Shown here piece by piece: positions 43,170-53,849 of a stretch of DNA of 64,000 nucleotides. The DNA lies in the NCBI GenBank assembly GCA_021464415.1, contig JAKCWG010000730.1:36001-100000 (forward strand), given 5' to 3'. The notes beneath the pieces were generated by a model that saw only the letters and a list, made by a program, of their open reading frames with translations, had not been told where the DNA came from and ran no database searches. Both the position numbers and the translations under genes were made by a program. Each line of letters begins with the position of its first letter. Position 1 is the first letter of the stretch. The stretch comes from Lonicera japonica. Its lineage: Eukaryota > Streptophyta > Magnoliopsida > Dipsacales > Caprifoliaceae.

Positions 43170-44593
43170 ATGCTCGGGGACTTGTACATTGATCTTCGAA
43201 TAAGTCCACCAAGAGGCCGACCACTACCAACACATCCTTTACCCCCTTCATCCGAGATGGATAACGAGGACAATGAGTCAAATGCCGGAGAGAACAATGA
43301 TCACAATCGTCTGGTTTGCACAATGCGAGATTACCTTCAACCTCCTCGAGGCACTTCAAGTCGAAACATTCACTCTCAAAATGGGTATGTTGCAACATAT
43401 ACCATCATTTCATGGTATGGACTCCGAAAACCCTTACTTGCATTTAAAAGATTTTGAGCAAGTTTGCTCTACTTTTAGATAAGCTAACACAAATGAGGAA
43501 GTAATGAGGTTAAACTTTTTCCATTCTCTTTAAAAGATAAAGAAAAAATATGGCTAAATTCTCTACGTCCCAATTCCATTCGAACATGGCAAGAATTGCA
43601 AGCCGAATTTGTAAAGAAATTCTTTCCAGTTCATCGAACCAATGTTTTGGGAAGGCAAATTTCAAAATTTTCTCCCAAAGAAAATCAAAGTTTTTATAAA
43701 TGTTGGGAAAGATACAAAGAACTTTTGAATTCTTACCCCCATCATGGATATAAGACATGGAGTATTGTTAGCTATTTTTACGAATCACTCACTCCCGCCA
43801 TGCGCACATTTGTAGAAACGATGTGCAATGGAAATTTTGAGTAAAAGTCCGGAGGATGCTTTGTTGTACCTTGATGAAATAGCCGAAGGTGCCCAAAATT
43901 GGAACACCTACACGGACGAGGTTAAGCGTAAAGTTTCCGAGAGGGGTGGTTTGTACCAATTGTCCAAAGGTGATGACATGGAGTTAAAATTTATGCAATT
44001 GTCAAAGAAAGTTGAAGCCATGGAGTCTTATTGTAAAATGAGGGAAGGTAGTGAAGGTACTAGCACCGTTTGTGTCATTTGTGAGAAGGTGGGATATTCC
44101 ACGGAGGAATATCACAAAATTCCGGCCTTCAAAAAGGTCCTTCAAAGTCCCTCACAAGTCAATGCAATGAACTCATACTCTAGGCCACATAATGACCCGT
44201 TTTCTCAAAGGTACAACGAGGGATGGAGGAATCATCCTAACTTTAGTTGGGGAAAACTAAAATGCTCATCAAAATTTGAATGCAAATTCAAATTCCTACC
44301 AACAAAGACCACCTCCACCCCAAAACAACTCTTTTGGCCAAACTAACCCAAACCCAAATTCAAATTTGGAGTCACTTTTGCGGCAATTTATAGATAAGAC
44401 CAATAGAGAGGTTAGTGATTTGAAAACTCAAATGTCCAAACTCACCACCGCATTGTCTACCCATGAAAAAGGAAAATTTTCATCCCAACATTTAGCTAGC
44501 CCCCGAGGCCAAGCTTTAGTGATCAATGAGGGTGAGTCAAGTGAAAATGTTGAGGAGTTGAAATCCATCACCGTCCATAGGAGTGGGGATTGA
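43170..44593 (+). pseudogene. Athila-1 gag, frameshifted
   Basis: The frame shifts at about 43370 and again later. Recognisable order: 'MRDYLQPPRGTSS', 'PSFHGMDSENPYLHLKDFEQVC', the gag core 'RTWQELQAEFVKKFFPVHRTN...ISKFSPKENQSFYKCWERYKELL', 'AAEG'-like 'LDEIAEGAQNW' and a Cys-poor remnant of the CCHC region ('CVICEKVGYSTEEYH'). The capsid protein of the family. Not translatable as one product. Confidence 0.85.
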
Positions 44594-44694
44594 CAAAACT
44601 ATAGTTCCTGAGGCCAAAAAGCCAGTGGACATAGCCAAGTCAAGTCAAATTGAGGAGATCTCCTTAGAAGAGAGAATGAAGGAAGAAGAGAGAG

Positions 44695-45570
44695 TTGGAA
44701 AAGAGGATTTGGAGAAAATCAAGAATAGTGTCAAAATCCTTTTTCCGGAAAGGTTATCTCAACCTTTCAAGGAGACCCGAAATGCCGAAATTCAAAGATC
44801 CTTGTTGCTCCACCATTTCTTGTTTAATTGGAAACTTTATAATAAAAAATGCTTTGCTTGATTTGGGTGCGAGTGTTAATGTTTTGCCATTTTCGGTTTA
44901 TGACCAATTGGGTTTAGGGGAGTTGAAACCCACGAAAGTCACGATCTAATTGGCGGATCGATCGGTCAAGATTCCAAAGGGAATTATAGAGGATGTGTTA
45001 GTTCAAATTGATAAATTCTATTTTTCCGTGGATTTCATAGTTCTTGACATGCAACCTGTATCTAATCCCGGAAATGAGATTCCCGTAATTTTGGGAAGAC
45101 CCTTTCTTGCAACATCAAATGCTATCATCAATTGCAAGAATATGATTATGAAATTGGCCTTTGGAAATATGACTTTTGAGCTAAACGTGTTTTCAATAAG
45201 TAACAAACAAGATGATTTTGACGATGAAATTGAACATGTAAACATGATAGAGTCATTAGTACAAGACCATTTCTCTTTCACTTATGAGTCTGAATCATTG
45301 GAAGATTTGATAACCACTTCCAATGATCCCGAGGAATGTGTGCATGTGTTTTCTTTGGATGATAGGAACAATGAAGAAATTTTGAAACAAGAAGGTGATG
45401 CACAAGTGGAACCACCAAAGCTTGAAGGAAAGATGGAGCTCAAGCCATTGCCAAGCAACTTGAAGTATGCTTTACTAGGTGCTTCCGAAACTTACCTCGT
45501 GGTAATCTCTTCCAAGCTCTCAAAGGAGCAAGAGGTAAGGTTGGTAAGTATGCTTAGCAAACATAAGTAA
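44695..45570 (+). pseudogene. Athila-1 aspartic protease region
   Basis: 'ALLDLGASVNVLPFSVYDQL' has the catalytic Asp at about 44860 in a D-L-G-A box (D-T/S-G in active enzymes, D-L-G is usual in Athila). After a stop at 44947, 'LGRPFLATSNAIINC' follows as the C-terminal part of the domain, then an acidic linker to RT. It would process the polyprotein. Confidence 0.85.
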
Positions 45571-45585
45571 GCTTTCGGTTGGACA

Positions 45586-46263
45586 TTGGCCGACCTTCGA
45601 GGGATTAGTCCTCTAATTTGCACTCACAAAATTCACTTAGAGGAAACGGCTAAACCATCTAGGCAATTTCAACGCCGATTAAACCCAAATATGCAAGAAG
45701 TTGTAATAAAAGAGGTGTTGAAATTGCTAGATGCGAACATCATTTACCCAATCTCGGATAGCAAATGGGTGAGTCCCACCCAAGTTGTACCGAAGAAATC
45801 TGGGCTTACAGTAGTCAAAAATGAGAAAAATGAATTAATACCCCAAAGAGTTACCACCGGGTGGCGAGTGTGCATTGACTACTGTAAGCTTAACGAAGTA
45901 ACACGTAAGGATCATTTCCCGCTCCCATTTTTGGACCAAACACTCGAAAGAGTAGCCAGGCATGAATTTTACGCATTCTTAGATGGATTCTCTGGGTACA
46001 ACCAAATTGAGATTGATCAAGAGAAAACCATCTTCACATGCCCCTTTGGTACCTTTGCATATTGAAGGATGCCATTTGGATTGTGCAATGCACCAGCAAC
46101 ATTTGAAAGGTGTATGCTAAGTATCTTTAGTGACATGGTGGAAAAGACCTTAGAAGTGTTCATGGATGACTTTACGGTTTACGATAAGTCATTCGATAAT
46201 TGTTTGTTGAATGTTGAACAGGTCTTAGAAAGGTGCATTGAGAAGCAACTAGTGCTTAATTAG
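45586..46263 (+). pseudogene. Athila-1 reverse transcriptase
   Basis: Contains 'WVSPTQVVPKKSG', 'RVCIDYCKLNEVTRKDHFPLPFLDQ', 'FLDGFSGYNQI' and, after a stop at 46063, 'MPFGLCNAPATFERCM' and 'VFMDDF', the catalytic DD at about 46165. Apart from the single stop the RT core is well preserved. Confidence 0.92.
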
Positions 46264-46278
46264 GAGAAATGCCACTTC

Positions 46279-47136
46279 ATGGTGACGAAGGGCATTGTAT
46301 TGGGTCATATTATTTTGGAGAAGGGAATTGAAGTGGACAAGGAAAAAATTGAATTAATCTTAAAGCTTCCCACTCCCACTACCGTTAAAGATGTCCGTTC
46401 ATTCTTGGGACATGCTGACTTGTATAGGAGATTCATTGAAAATTTTAGTGCTATCGCAAAACCATTGTGTAGCCTCCTATTGAAAGACGATCCGTTTGTT
46501 TGGGACGAAAAATGTGAAGAATCATTCACCAAGCTCAAGCACTTGCTCACAACCGCCCTAATCATGCAAACTCCCAATTGGAGTTTACCATTCGAACTCA
46601 TGTGTGATGCAAGCGACTATGCCGTGGGGGCGGTCCTCGGTCAAAGAAAGGACAAGAAGCCTGGAGTCATTTACTATGCGAGTCGAACGCTCAACGATGC
46701 TCAAATGAATTACACAACAACGGAAAAAGAGCTCTTGGCCATAGTATTTGCCCTTGACAAATTCCGATCTTACCTCATTGGATCGCCTATTGTCATTTTC
46801 ACGGATCATGTGGCTCTTAAGTATCTTGTCACAAAGAAAGATGCAAAGCCGAGGCTTTTGAGGTGGATTCTCTTACTCCAAGAATTCCATTTAATCATCA
46901 AAGACAAGAAAGGGGTAGAGAATGCAGTAGTGAACCACTTGTCTCGCCTCTCATTCACCGACCACGTTGAAGAGAGTACGAACAAAGACTCTTTTTCGGA
47001 TGAGCAACTATTCACAATCTCTACTTCACCATGGTATGCCGATATCGTGAACTATCTTGTCACCAGAAAGATGCCAAGCCCTTGGAGTGCTCAAGACCAA
47101 AGAAAATTCTTGTCCGAGGTCAACCTTTTCTATTAG
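46279..47136 (+). pseudogene. Athila-1 RT connection and RNase H
   Basis: Follows RT after a stop at 46261. It contains '[22 protein letters not shown]' and then the RNase H motifs '[15 protein letters not shown]', '[20 protein letters not shown]' and '[10 protein letters not shown]', with acidic catalytic residues retained. It ends 'VVNHLSRL', the usual border to integrase. Confidence 0.9.
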
Positions 47137-48205
47137 GATGACCCGTAGTTGTTCAAGTATGGGGCGATCAAATCATTCGGTGATGTATTCCTAATGATGA
47201 GTTCGAAGGATTTCTAAGCTTTTGCCATGTGGTGGACATTTCTTGGCCAAGAAGACGGCCGCCAAGATCCTTCAATGTGGCCTTTATTGGCCAACGATGT
47301 TCAAAGATGTCCACACCTTTTGCAAAGTTTGCCCAAGATGCCAAATGCTCGGGGGAATCACAAGAAAAAGCATGATGCCTCTCAACCCGATCTTTGTGGT
47401 TGAAATTTTTGATTGTTGGGGCGTTGACTTTATGGGACCATTCCCATCCTCCTTTGGTAATCTCTATATCCTTCTTGCGGTTGATTATGTTTCAAAATGG
47501 GTGGAAACCATATCTTGCAAAACAAATGATCACAAACTTGTGATCCGATTTTTAAAGGATAATATTATTGCAAGATTTGGCACCCCGAAGGCAATAATAA
47601 GTGATGGAGGCTCACATTTTTACAATAAACCTTTTGAATCATTAATGTAAAAATATGGTGTAAACCATAAGGTGTCCCTTATTTATCATCCTCAAACAAA
47701 TGGGCAAGCCGAGCTTGTAAACCGAGAGATAAAACAAATTTTAAAAAAATGGTAAATCCGAATCGCAAAGATTGGTCATTGCGACTAAACGATGCTCTTT
47801 GGGCCTACTGAACCGCCTTCAAAATGACTCTCAGGATGTCACCGTAGCGCATTGTGTATGGAAAGCCTTGTCACTTTCCTATTGAATTGGAACATAAATC
47901 ATTTTGGGCGATAAAATTGTTGAATAGTGATTTTGAGGAATCCGGCAAAAATCGGATGTTACAAATAGAAGAATTGGAGGAATTGAGTAAAGATGCATAT
48001 CAAAATTCGAAAATAAGCAAGGACTAAGCCAAACATTTTCATGATAAATCAATTTTGCAAAAACAAGTGTTCCTATTCGGGGCCGTCACGGTGGAAGATC
48101 CAAAAACCAGTTTCCAATTTAAAGTTAATGGTCAAAGGCTCAAACCGTTTTTCGAAATTCCGTCACTAGAGGAGTCCATCCCTTTAAGTGACCCGACCTA
48201 CGCCT
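47137..48205 (+). pseudogene. Athila-1 integrase, broken
   Basis: Zinc-binding part: '[36 protein letters not shown]'. Core: '[12 protein letters not shown]' (first D), '[10 protein letters not shown]' (second D) and, after a stop at 47648, '[13 protein letters not shown]' (E). The C-terminal part is shortened and frame-broken before 'VEDPKTSFQFKVNGQRLKPF' and '...LSDPTYA'. Compared with Athila-2, the R-W-x-G-P segment is missing. Confidence 0.88.
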
Positions 48206-48599
48206 AAAAAGCATAGGTCAGGTTTGTAAATAATGTGTATATTTTTGTTTTTGGAGTTTTCAGAAAATTCGGGCGGTTCGGAGTCAAAAAGGAATTTTGG
48301 ACGCGATTTAAGGAATTTCGGGTAATGCGAAGCAACTCGAGCGAGTGCGGGGGTTGGAAGATGCCGAAAAAAATATGAGAATGGTTCAGGCGGATGGAAG
48401 GATGATCTGTAAAAATTTTCAAAAAAAATTCGAAAGAAAAAGTTGAAAAATGTTTGAAAAATCGATACAGATTTACAACTTCTCAGATAAATTTCAAGAC
48501 CTTTGAGATGTGAAAAAAAATTTGGAGAATTTGTGGATAGAAGATAAAAAATGAGAGGTTCATTGTTTTGTCTTCAAAAATATAAAAAAATTAAAAATT

Positions 48600-48770
48600 C
48601 AATCAAGCTCGATTGATCGAGGGCCAAGTTGGATCGATCCAACTTTGGCAGAACACTTTGGCAGCCATCACTCTACAAAAAAAAAAAAAAGGGGGGGGGG
48701 GGCTTGATCAATCAAGCTTCAAGCTTGATTGATCCAACTTTGGCAGAGTGATTTTGGCAACCAAAGCTTC
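48600..48770. promoter_or_regulatory. Palindrome pairs in the Athila-1 pol-to-ORF spacer
   Basis: TTGGATCGATCCAA (48629-48642) is paired with 'ctcgattgatcgag' just before it. GCTTGATCAATCAAGC (48702-48717) is followed by 'cttgattgatcc'. Spacers between members are about 7 bp, and each pair is trailed by 'aactttggcaga'. The place is the same as the array in Athila-2 but the arm sequences differ. An A/G homopolymer run lies at about 48676-48702. Confidence 0.55.
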
Positions 48771-49364
48771 TCAAAAGTCAAAAAAAAATAAAAAAATAAA
48801 AAATAAATAAATAAATTGCACAAAATCGTGGCTTCCTCCCCCATTGCCCACATTTCTCCTAGACCAACTATCTCTCACATTTCCACTCTCCCCTTAAACC
48901 CCCATTGCTATACACATCCAAACCTCCATTAACACTAAATCTCCATCAATTTATTCACCACTTTTCATCAAATCCTTCATAAAAACTCACCATTTTCTTT
49001 CTCTCACCACCAAACCCATCACTATTCATCATCTTCTCCATTCTCCCATCTCCACCCATAACCTCCATAGCTCCCATCAAACCTTCCAATCTTCCCCAAA
49101 TACTTCGAAACTCTTCATATCCACTCCTAATGTACTTCTAACATCCAAGAAATCCCACAATTTTGCCCACATTTTGAGCTCTTGATCTAAACCCACCATT
49201 TTCTCTCTCTTCAAATCCTTCACCAAACCTCATAATCTCTTCTCAAAGTTCTCCAATATCAACCATTCTTCAACATTCCTCCACACATCTCACCAAATTT
49301 TGAGCTTTAACCCCAAACCCATAACTTTCTCTTTCTAGAAAGTTTTTCGCCAAAGCCCCCTCCA

Positions 49365-50448
49365 ATGGCTTCCTCATCTCAACGCAATGTTACAATGAAG
49401 CCGATTACCACCCAAATCACTCCGAGAGGGGGATATCAAGGCTTCCAAAATTAGAAAGAGTTTGATTGGTTTCAATACGCATATAGGAGCCGGGCGGTGG
49501 TCATTGAGAGACCGATCGATGTTGCATCCTTAGACGATTTTCCGCAACATGCGTCAATCCAACGACGGTTGGGGTGGATCGAGTATCTCCGAAATGAAGT
49601 TAACCAATGCAACCATTCTCTTTGTCGTGAATTAGTTGCTAGTTTGTTACCTATTTCGGATGAGAAATTTTCATTTGTGGGACGGGTTCGGGGGGTGAAG
49701 GTTGTGTTTAACATGGTAACCGTTAGTGAAGTGATGGGTATTGGGTCTATGCCGCCTTTTCCTGCATATCAATTGCTGGTACAACGGATTAGTCTTGTGC
49801 CTTCAAACGATACCTTAGCTAGGTTCTTATCCAGGCGGGATAGACAATGGGTAGGGTCAACATTTAACCGAAGTGATTTGGCCGAAAATTTGAGCACCTT
49901 GTGGTTGGTGGTGGCTAATGCACTTGATTCGACCTCTCACACTAGCCACATTTGTCGTCACCATGCGCTAGTGATACAGGCAATTGCTCACAATAAGCCA
50001 ATTTATCTTCTGAGATACGTGCTAGATAAGATCTCCTCTATGTATGAGTCATCAGCCCACAATGACACCATTAAATTTAGGGTTTTACTTACTAAATTAT
50101 GTTTACAAGAGGGTGTTAGAGAGAGATGATGATGACCAACAAATGCAACGTTCTGCCGTTAACAAATCATCCATTGCCTGCGCCGCTGGCCGATTGAGAA
50201 ACCGCCAGGGTAATAATCCGTCGGTTCAACAAGAGGAAGAGGAAGCAGAGGAAACACCAATTTATGTAGAGGCTTCGGGATTGTCTCGAAGGAGACGAAT
50301 GAATAGTTCGGGCCCGGCTGAAATTTTGCATGATCATGTGGTGGACTCTTTAAATGTCATCTGGACGCAAATGGAAGTAATGAGAGGGATGATCCAAATG
50401 GGGTTTACAAATTTGAATGATCAGGTCGAGAACATGACAAACCGTTAA
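49365..50448 (+). pseudogene. Athila-1 3' ORF (putative plant transposon protein), broken
   Basis: Starts at ATG 49365 and aligns along its whole length with the intact 391-residue ORF at 25163-23988. Shared motifs: 'RGGYQGF', 'VIERPIDV', 'LCRELVASLL' and 'LSTLWLVVANALDSTSHTSH'. After a frameshift near 50128 come 'AGRLRNRQ', an acidic run and 'GLSRRRRMNSSGP'. Breaks: an in-frame stop near 49453 and the frameshift. A pyrimidine-rich leader precedes the ATG. Confidence 0.85.
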
Positions 50449-51912
50449 GAGCTCATGGAAAATGAAATGTGGGCACACCATACCTATCTTCAAGAGCAAT
50501 AGGCTCTTACCATGAGATTTCCACCACCATCACCCCCGGATATGTGAATGTACTTCTGAAAACTCCCTTTTTATTGCTTTATTTTCTTCTTTTTTTGGGT
50601 TAATGGATTACTTAGACATAACTCCTTGTGATGGCTTTAGTTTTAACTTTGCATGTTATGTTTAACTAATGCTAACCCATTTGTTAGTAGTTTGTATATA
50701 TGAAGTAGCTTCGAAATCGATCCTAGCCTCATTTTGGAGAAATTGGAAAGCAATTTTCCAACAACTTGCCAATTTTCGTCGTCTTCAAGAGCATTAAGGA
50801 CAATGCCAACTTAAAGTTGGGGGGTGAGCACTTTCAAATTTTCAAGCATGCTTTATTTCATGATAATTTTCTCCATGCTAGGATTGATTTTACCATCTTA
50901 TCGAAGTTTGAAAATGATGATCCATTTTTTTTAGAATTGTCCTTGAATTGATGGTTTTTGGCATGAATTTCTTTATTTGGATAGGTAGTTGATTGATAAT
51001 CTCCATGGCATTGCTTGATCTAGATTCTTAAGCCTTGTAGTTTTTTATGAACATGCATAATATTGTGGCTTGATTTAGTCTTTGGTATCACATAGAATTA
51101 TTTTCATCTTGAGTAGAGAGAAGTAATGTTCAAATGCAATAAAAGCTCTTTCGAAAAGATCCTCCCTAGAGGGGGCACATTCATGGCACTTACAAAATAT
51201 TTGGAAACTTGGATGACTTTTAAACTTAATATTTACATTAAGCTTCACTTGACTAATTCATAAGTCATTTTGTCTAATATTAAGGATAGGCAAATGTTAC
51301 CATATGGAAAAAGGGTGAATAGCTTCATTTGATGAAAAAAAAATAAAAAAAATGAGAAGAAGCTATGAATGCAAAATCACAAAGTGAGACCGCTGCCCTC
51401 CATAGAGATGCAAACCACCTTGAGCTAATTTAGCAAAAAGTCCAAGTAAAAGATAAAGAAAAGTGCTTAAAATCGACAAAGTTCTTGAGCTTTTCTTTTT
51501 GAAAGATTTCTCTCTACCACTATTGATGAATATAATTATTTGTTATTAAGAGTGATTATGTCAAAATTTCACATGCATAGTGTGTTCAGATGGAAATGTG
51601 GAGCTAGTTTCTAAAAGAGATTGTAAGTAATGGAGATCGTCAATCAAATGCTAACATTCCGAAAATTGTAATAGTAATGCCAAGTACTTAAATCAATTCA
51701 TGGAAATGCTTCAATTCTACTTCTTTGAGTTCAAACTTCAGATGTTTGTGGGTATCATCTCTGCAAACCCTCACGAGATACAACTCATTTTCTAGGGGAA
51801 CTTAGGAGTTCAAAGGCTTAATGCATGTGCTAAATGCATTTTCGGTTATTATACTTAGATATTTTTGAATTTGCTTGCTAAGGGACTAGCAAGAGATAAG
51901 TTAGGTGGGAGT
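50449..51912 (+). other. Athila-1 3' noncoding region and PPT
   Basis: Contains 'cattaaggacaatgcc..cttaaagttgggggg' at 50791-50826 (a conserved Athila purine motif), the strongly conserved block at 51378-51480 and, at the end, 'taagttaggtgggag' as the polypurine tract next to the 3' LTR. Confidence 0.75.
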
Positions 51913-53844
51913 TGATAAACGCATAATATTATCATTAATACGCTCATTTTCGGAGTCGTTTGACGCATTTAACTCTCTAAAACCATTCGGTTTGCTAATT
52001 TATCTCGCGATAAGTCTCGTAGCATATTTTGTATTTAACATTGCTTGGAAAGGCATTTTTGTGTTTATTTTGTTGCCTTTAGATCTTGAGGAATTTATTG
52101 AGTAAAAGAAGAATGATCAACCAAGCAATTTTTGGACTTTAAATAAAAAAGTCAAGGAAAAGTCAAATAGTTAAATCAATCAAGCTCATTCCATGATCTA
52201 TCAAGAGTTGACAACAAGAGTTGGATTTATCTAGCTTTTTGCTAAATCAATCAAGGAATTTTTCTCAACACTTGGATCCATCTAGCTCAAGCAAAAATTA
52301 ATCTAGATGTCTTGCTTTGTCTTTTATGTCACCTATCCTATTTTGCTCATTTATCTCATAGCTAGCTTGGAGACTAAATAGTGGCTCAAATCACTATCTC
52401 CTAGAATATTGTATTTTATACAAAAGTGGTTATTTTCCAATGGACAAAAGGGATAGTTTCTCATGGATCTTTAGTAGAGAAAAGAGAGGGAGACAACACA
52501 CTCATCTATATATATAGTCCCCATTATTATATTGAGAGACTCTTAGACTCTTGGATTATTAATAGTTTTATTTACTTGTCTTGAATATCACTCTTTCTCT
52601 AGAATTTGTAATTTATTATCTTCATTGAAGAGAAATGGAATACACTTCTATAATTCTTGTCTCTACATTTATTATGGAGTAAATTTCTTTGCTAAGGCTA
52701 AAAGATGAAGTTTACAATGCATTAATTATGTAAGTTCATTTCTCATTCCATTGTTAGTATTGTTAAATACTTGTTGAATCCTTCATCTTCTCTATTTAAT
52801 CAACCATCCATAAGCTAGTAAGATAATCTTCATAAGATGATTTGACTTTGTATGCCTTGTATACCTAGTTCTCAAGCATTATGAAGAGATGATACACTTG
52901 TGTATTTCTTACTAGCCTATGTTCATTCTTTATATGAATGAGATACTTTTTATTGCCAAGCATGACTAGTCTTTGATATTCATGTAAACACCATAAATTT
53001 GAGATTCCAATCCTTGAATGCTTTAATATGTTGAGTGCTTTCTACAGTTTATACGATTTTGAGACTCAATATTTTCTTAGTTAAAGTGTTGCCAAAGAGG
53101 ATCTCTTAAGTTTATGTCATAAACAACTCAACTAATCAACCAAAGGATTCAATTTGTATTTATCAAATATGTCTATACCGGACGGTTCATCCACCACCTA
53201 GACCTCCCAATCTTAGGCAAAGGAAAAGTTATGATTTATTTTGCTTAATTCTTTAAGTGGCCAATTTCATAATCAAGTCAATTGCCTAGGGCAAACTAAT
53301 AATGAGTTCTCAAACGCCTAGTTTAAATTTATGCCTTTTCTTTTGGCGTCTCTTAAATTTGTATCTAAGTTAAGCATTATATGGGAATGGGTTGCACTTG
53401 CTTCACACACTTTGCTACAAGATACAAAGGAGAGATACATTTGTGTTGAGTTGTGCTTACACCCTTTCTTTATATGGCATTTATATGGGAATATGTCGCT
53501 TTTGCTTCACACCCTTTTGCTTTGAAAAGTGTAAGATACTTGACACTTAGGAATTGCATTGAGAACTTTGAATGAGATTGATTCTACATAATGTTGCAAA
53601 GCAAATGAATTATATAATGCCTTAGCCTTTTCTTATCATTTAATACATCACTTTAAATTTTAATTGCATAACTTTAAAATCAACAATTAAAATCAACCAA
53701 TCCACTTCTTTAAACAAAGCCTTGAACTTGTAATCACCATATCATCTTTCCGACTATCTTTGTGGTTCGACACTTGGACTTACCAAGTATTATAACTTGA
53801 CAACCTACAGGATTCCTAAACGCGGAAGTATTTCGGCCACGTCA
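51913..53844 (+). mobile_element. Athila-1 3' LTR (1932 bp)
   Basis: Collinear with 41068-43004 from TGATAAACGC to GGCCACGTCA, with scattered substitutions and small indels. Confidence 0.92.
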
Positions 53845-53849
53845 TGACC
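53845..53849 (+). repeat. TSD 'tgacc', right of Athila-1
   Basis: Pairs with 'tgact' at 41063-41067; one base has changed. Confidence 0.7.

Larger units (their letters stand above)
41068..53844 (+). mobile_element. Full-length Athila-like Ty3/gypsy element (Athila-1), 12.8 kb
   Basis: LTRs 41068-43004 and 51913-53844, PBS 43011-43028, then gag, protease, RT, RNase H and integrase, a palindromic spacer, a 3' ORF, a long noncoding region and a purine tract. The LTRs differ by scattered substitutions and small indels (roughly a few percent by eye). Frameshifts and stops in gag, RT, integrase and the 3' ORF make it non-functional. Confidence 0.93.
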
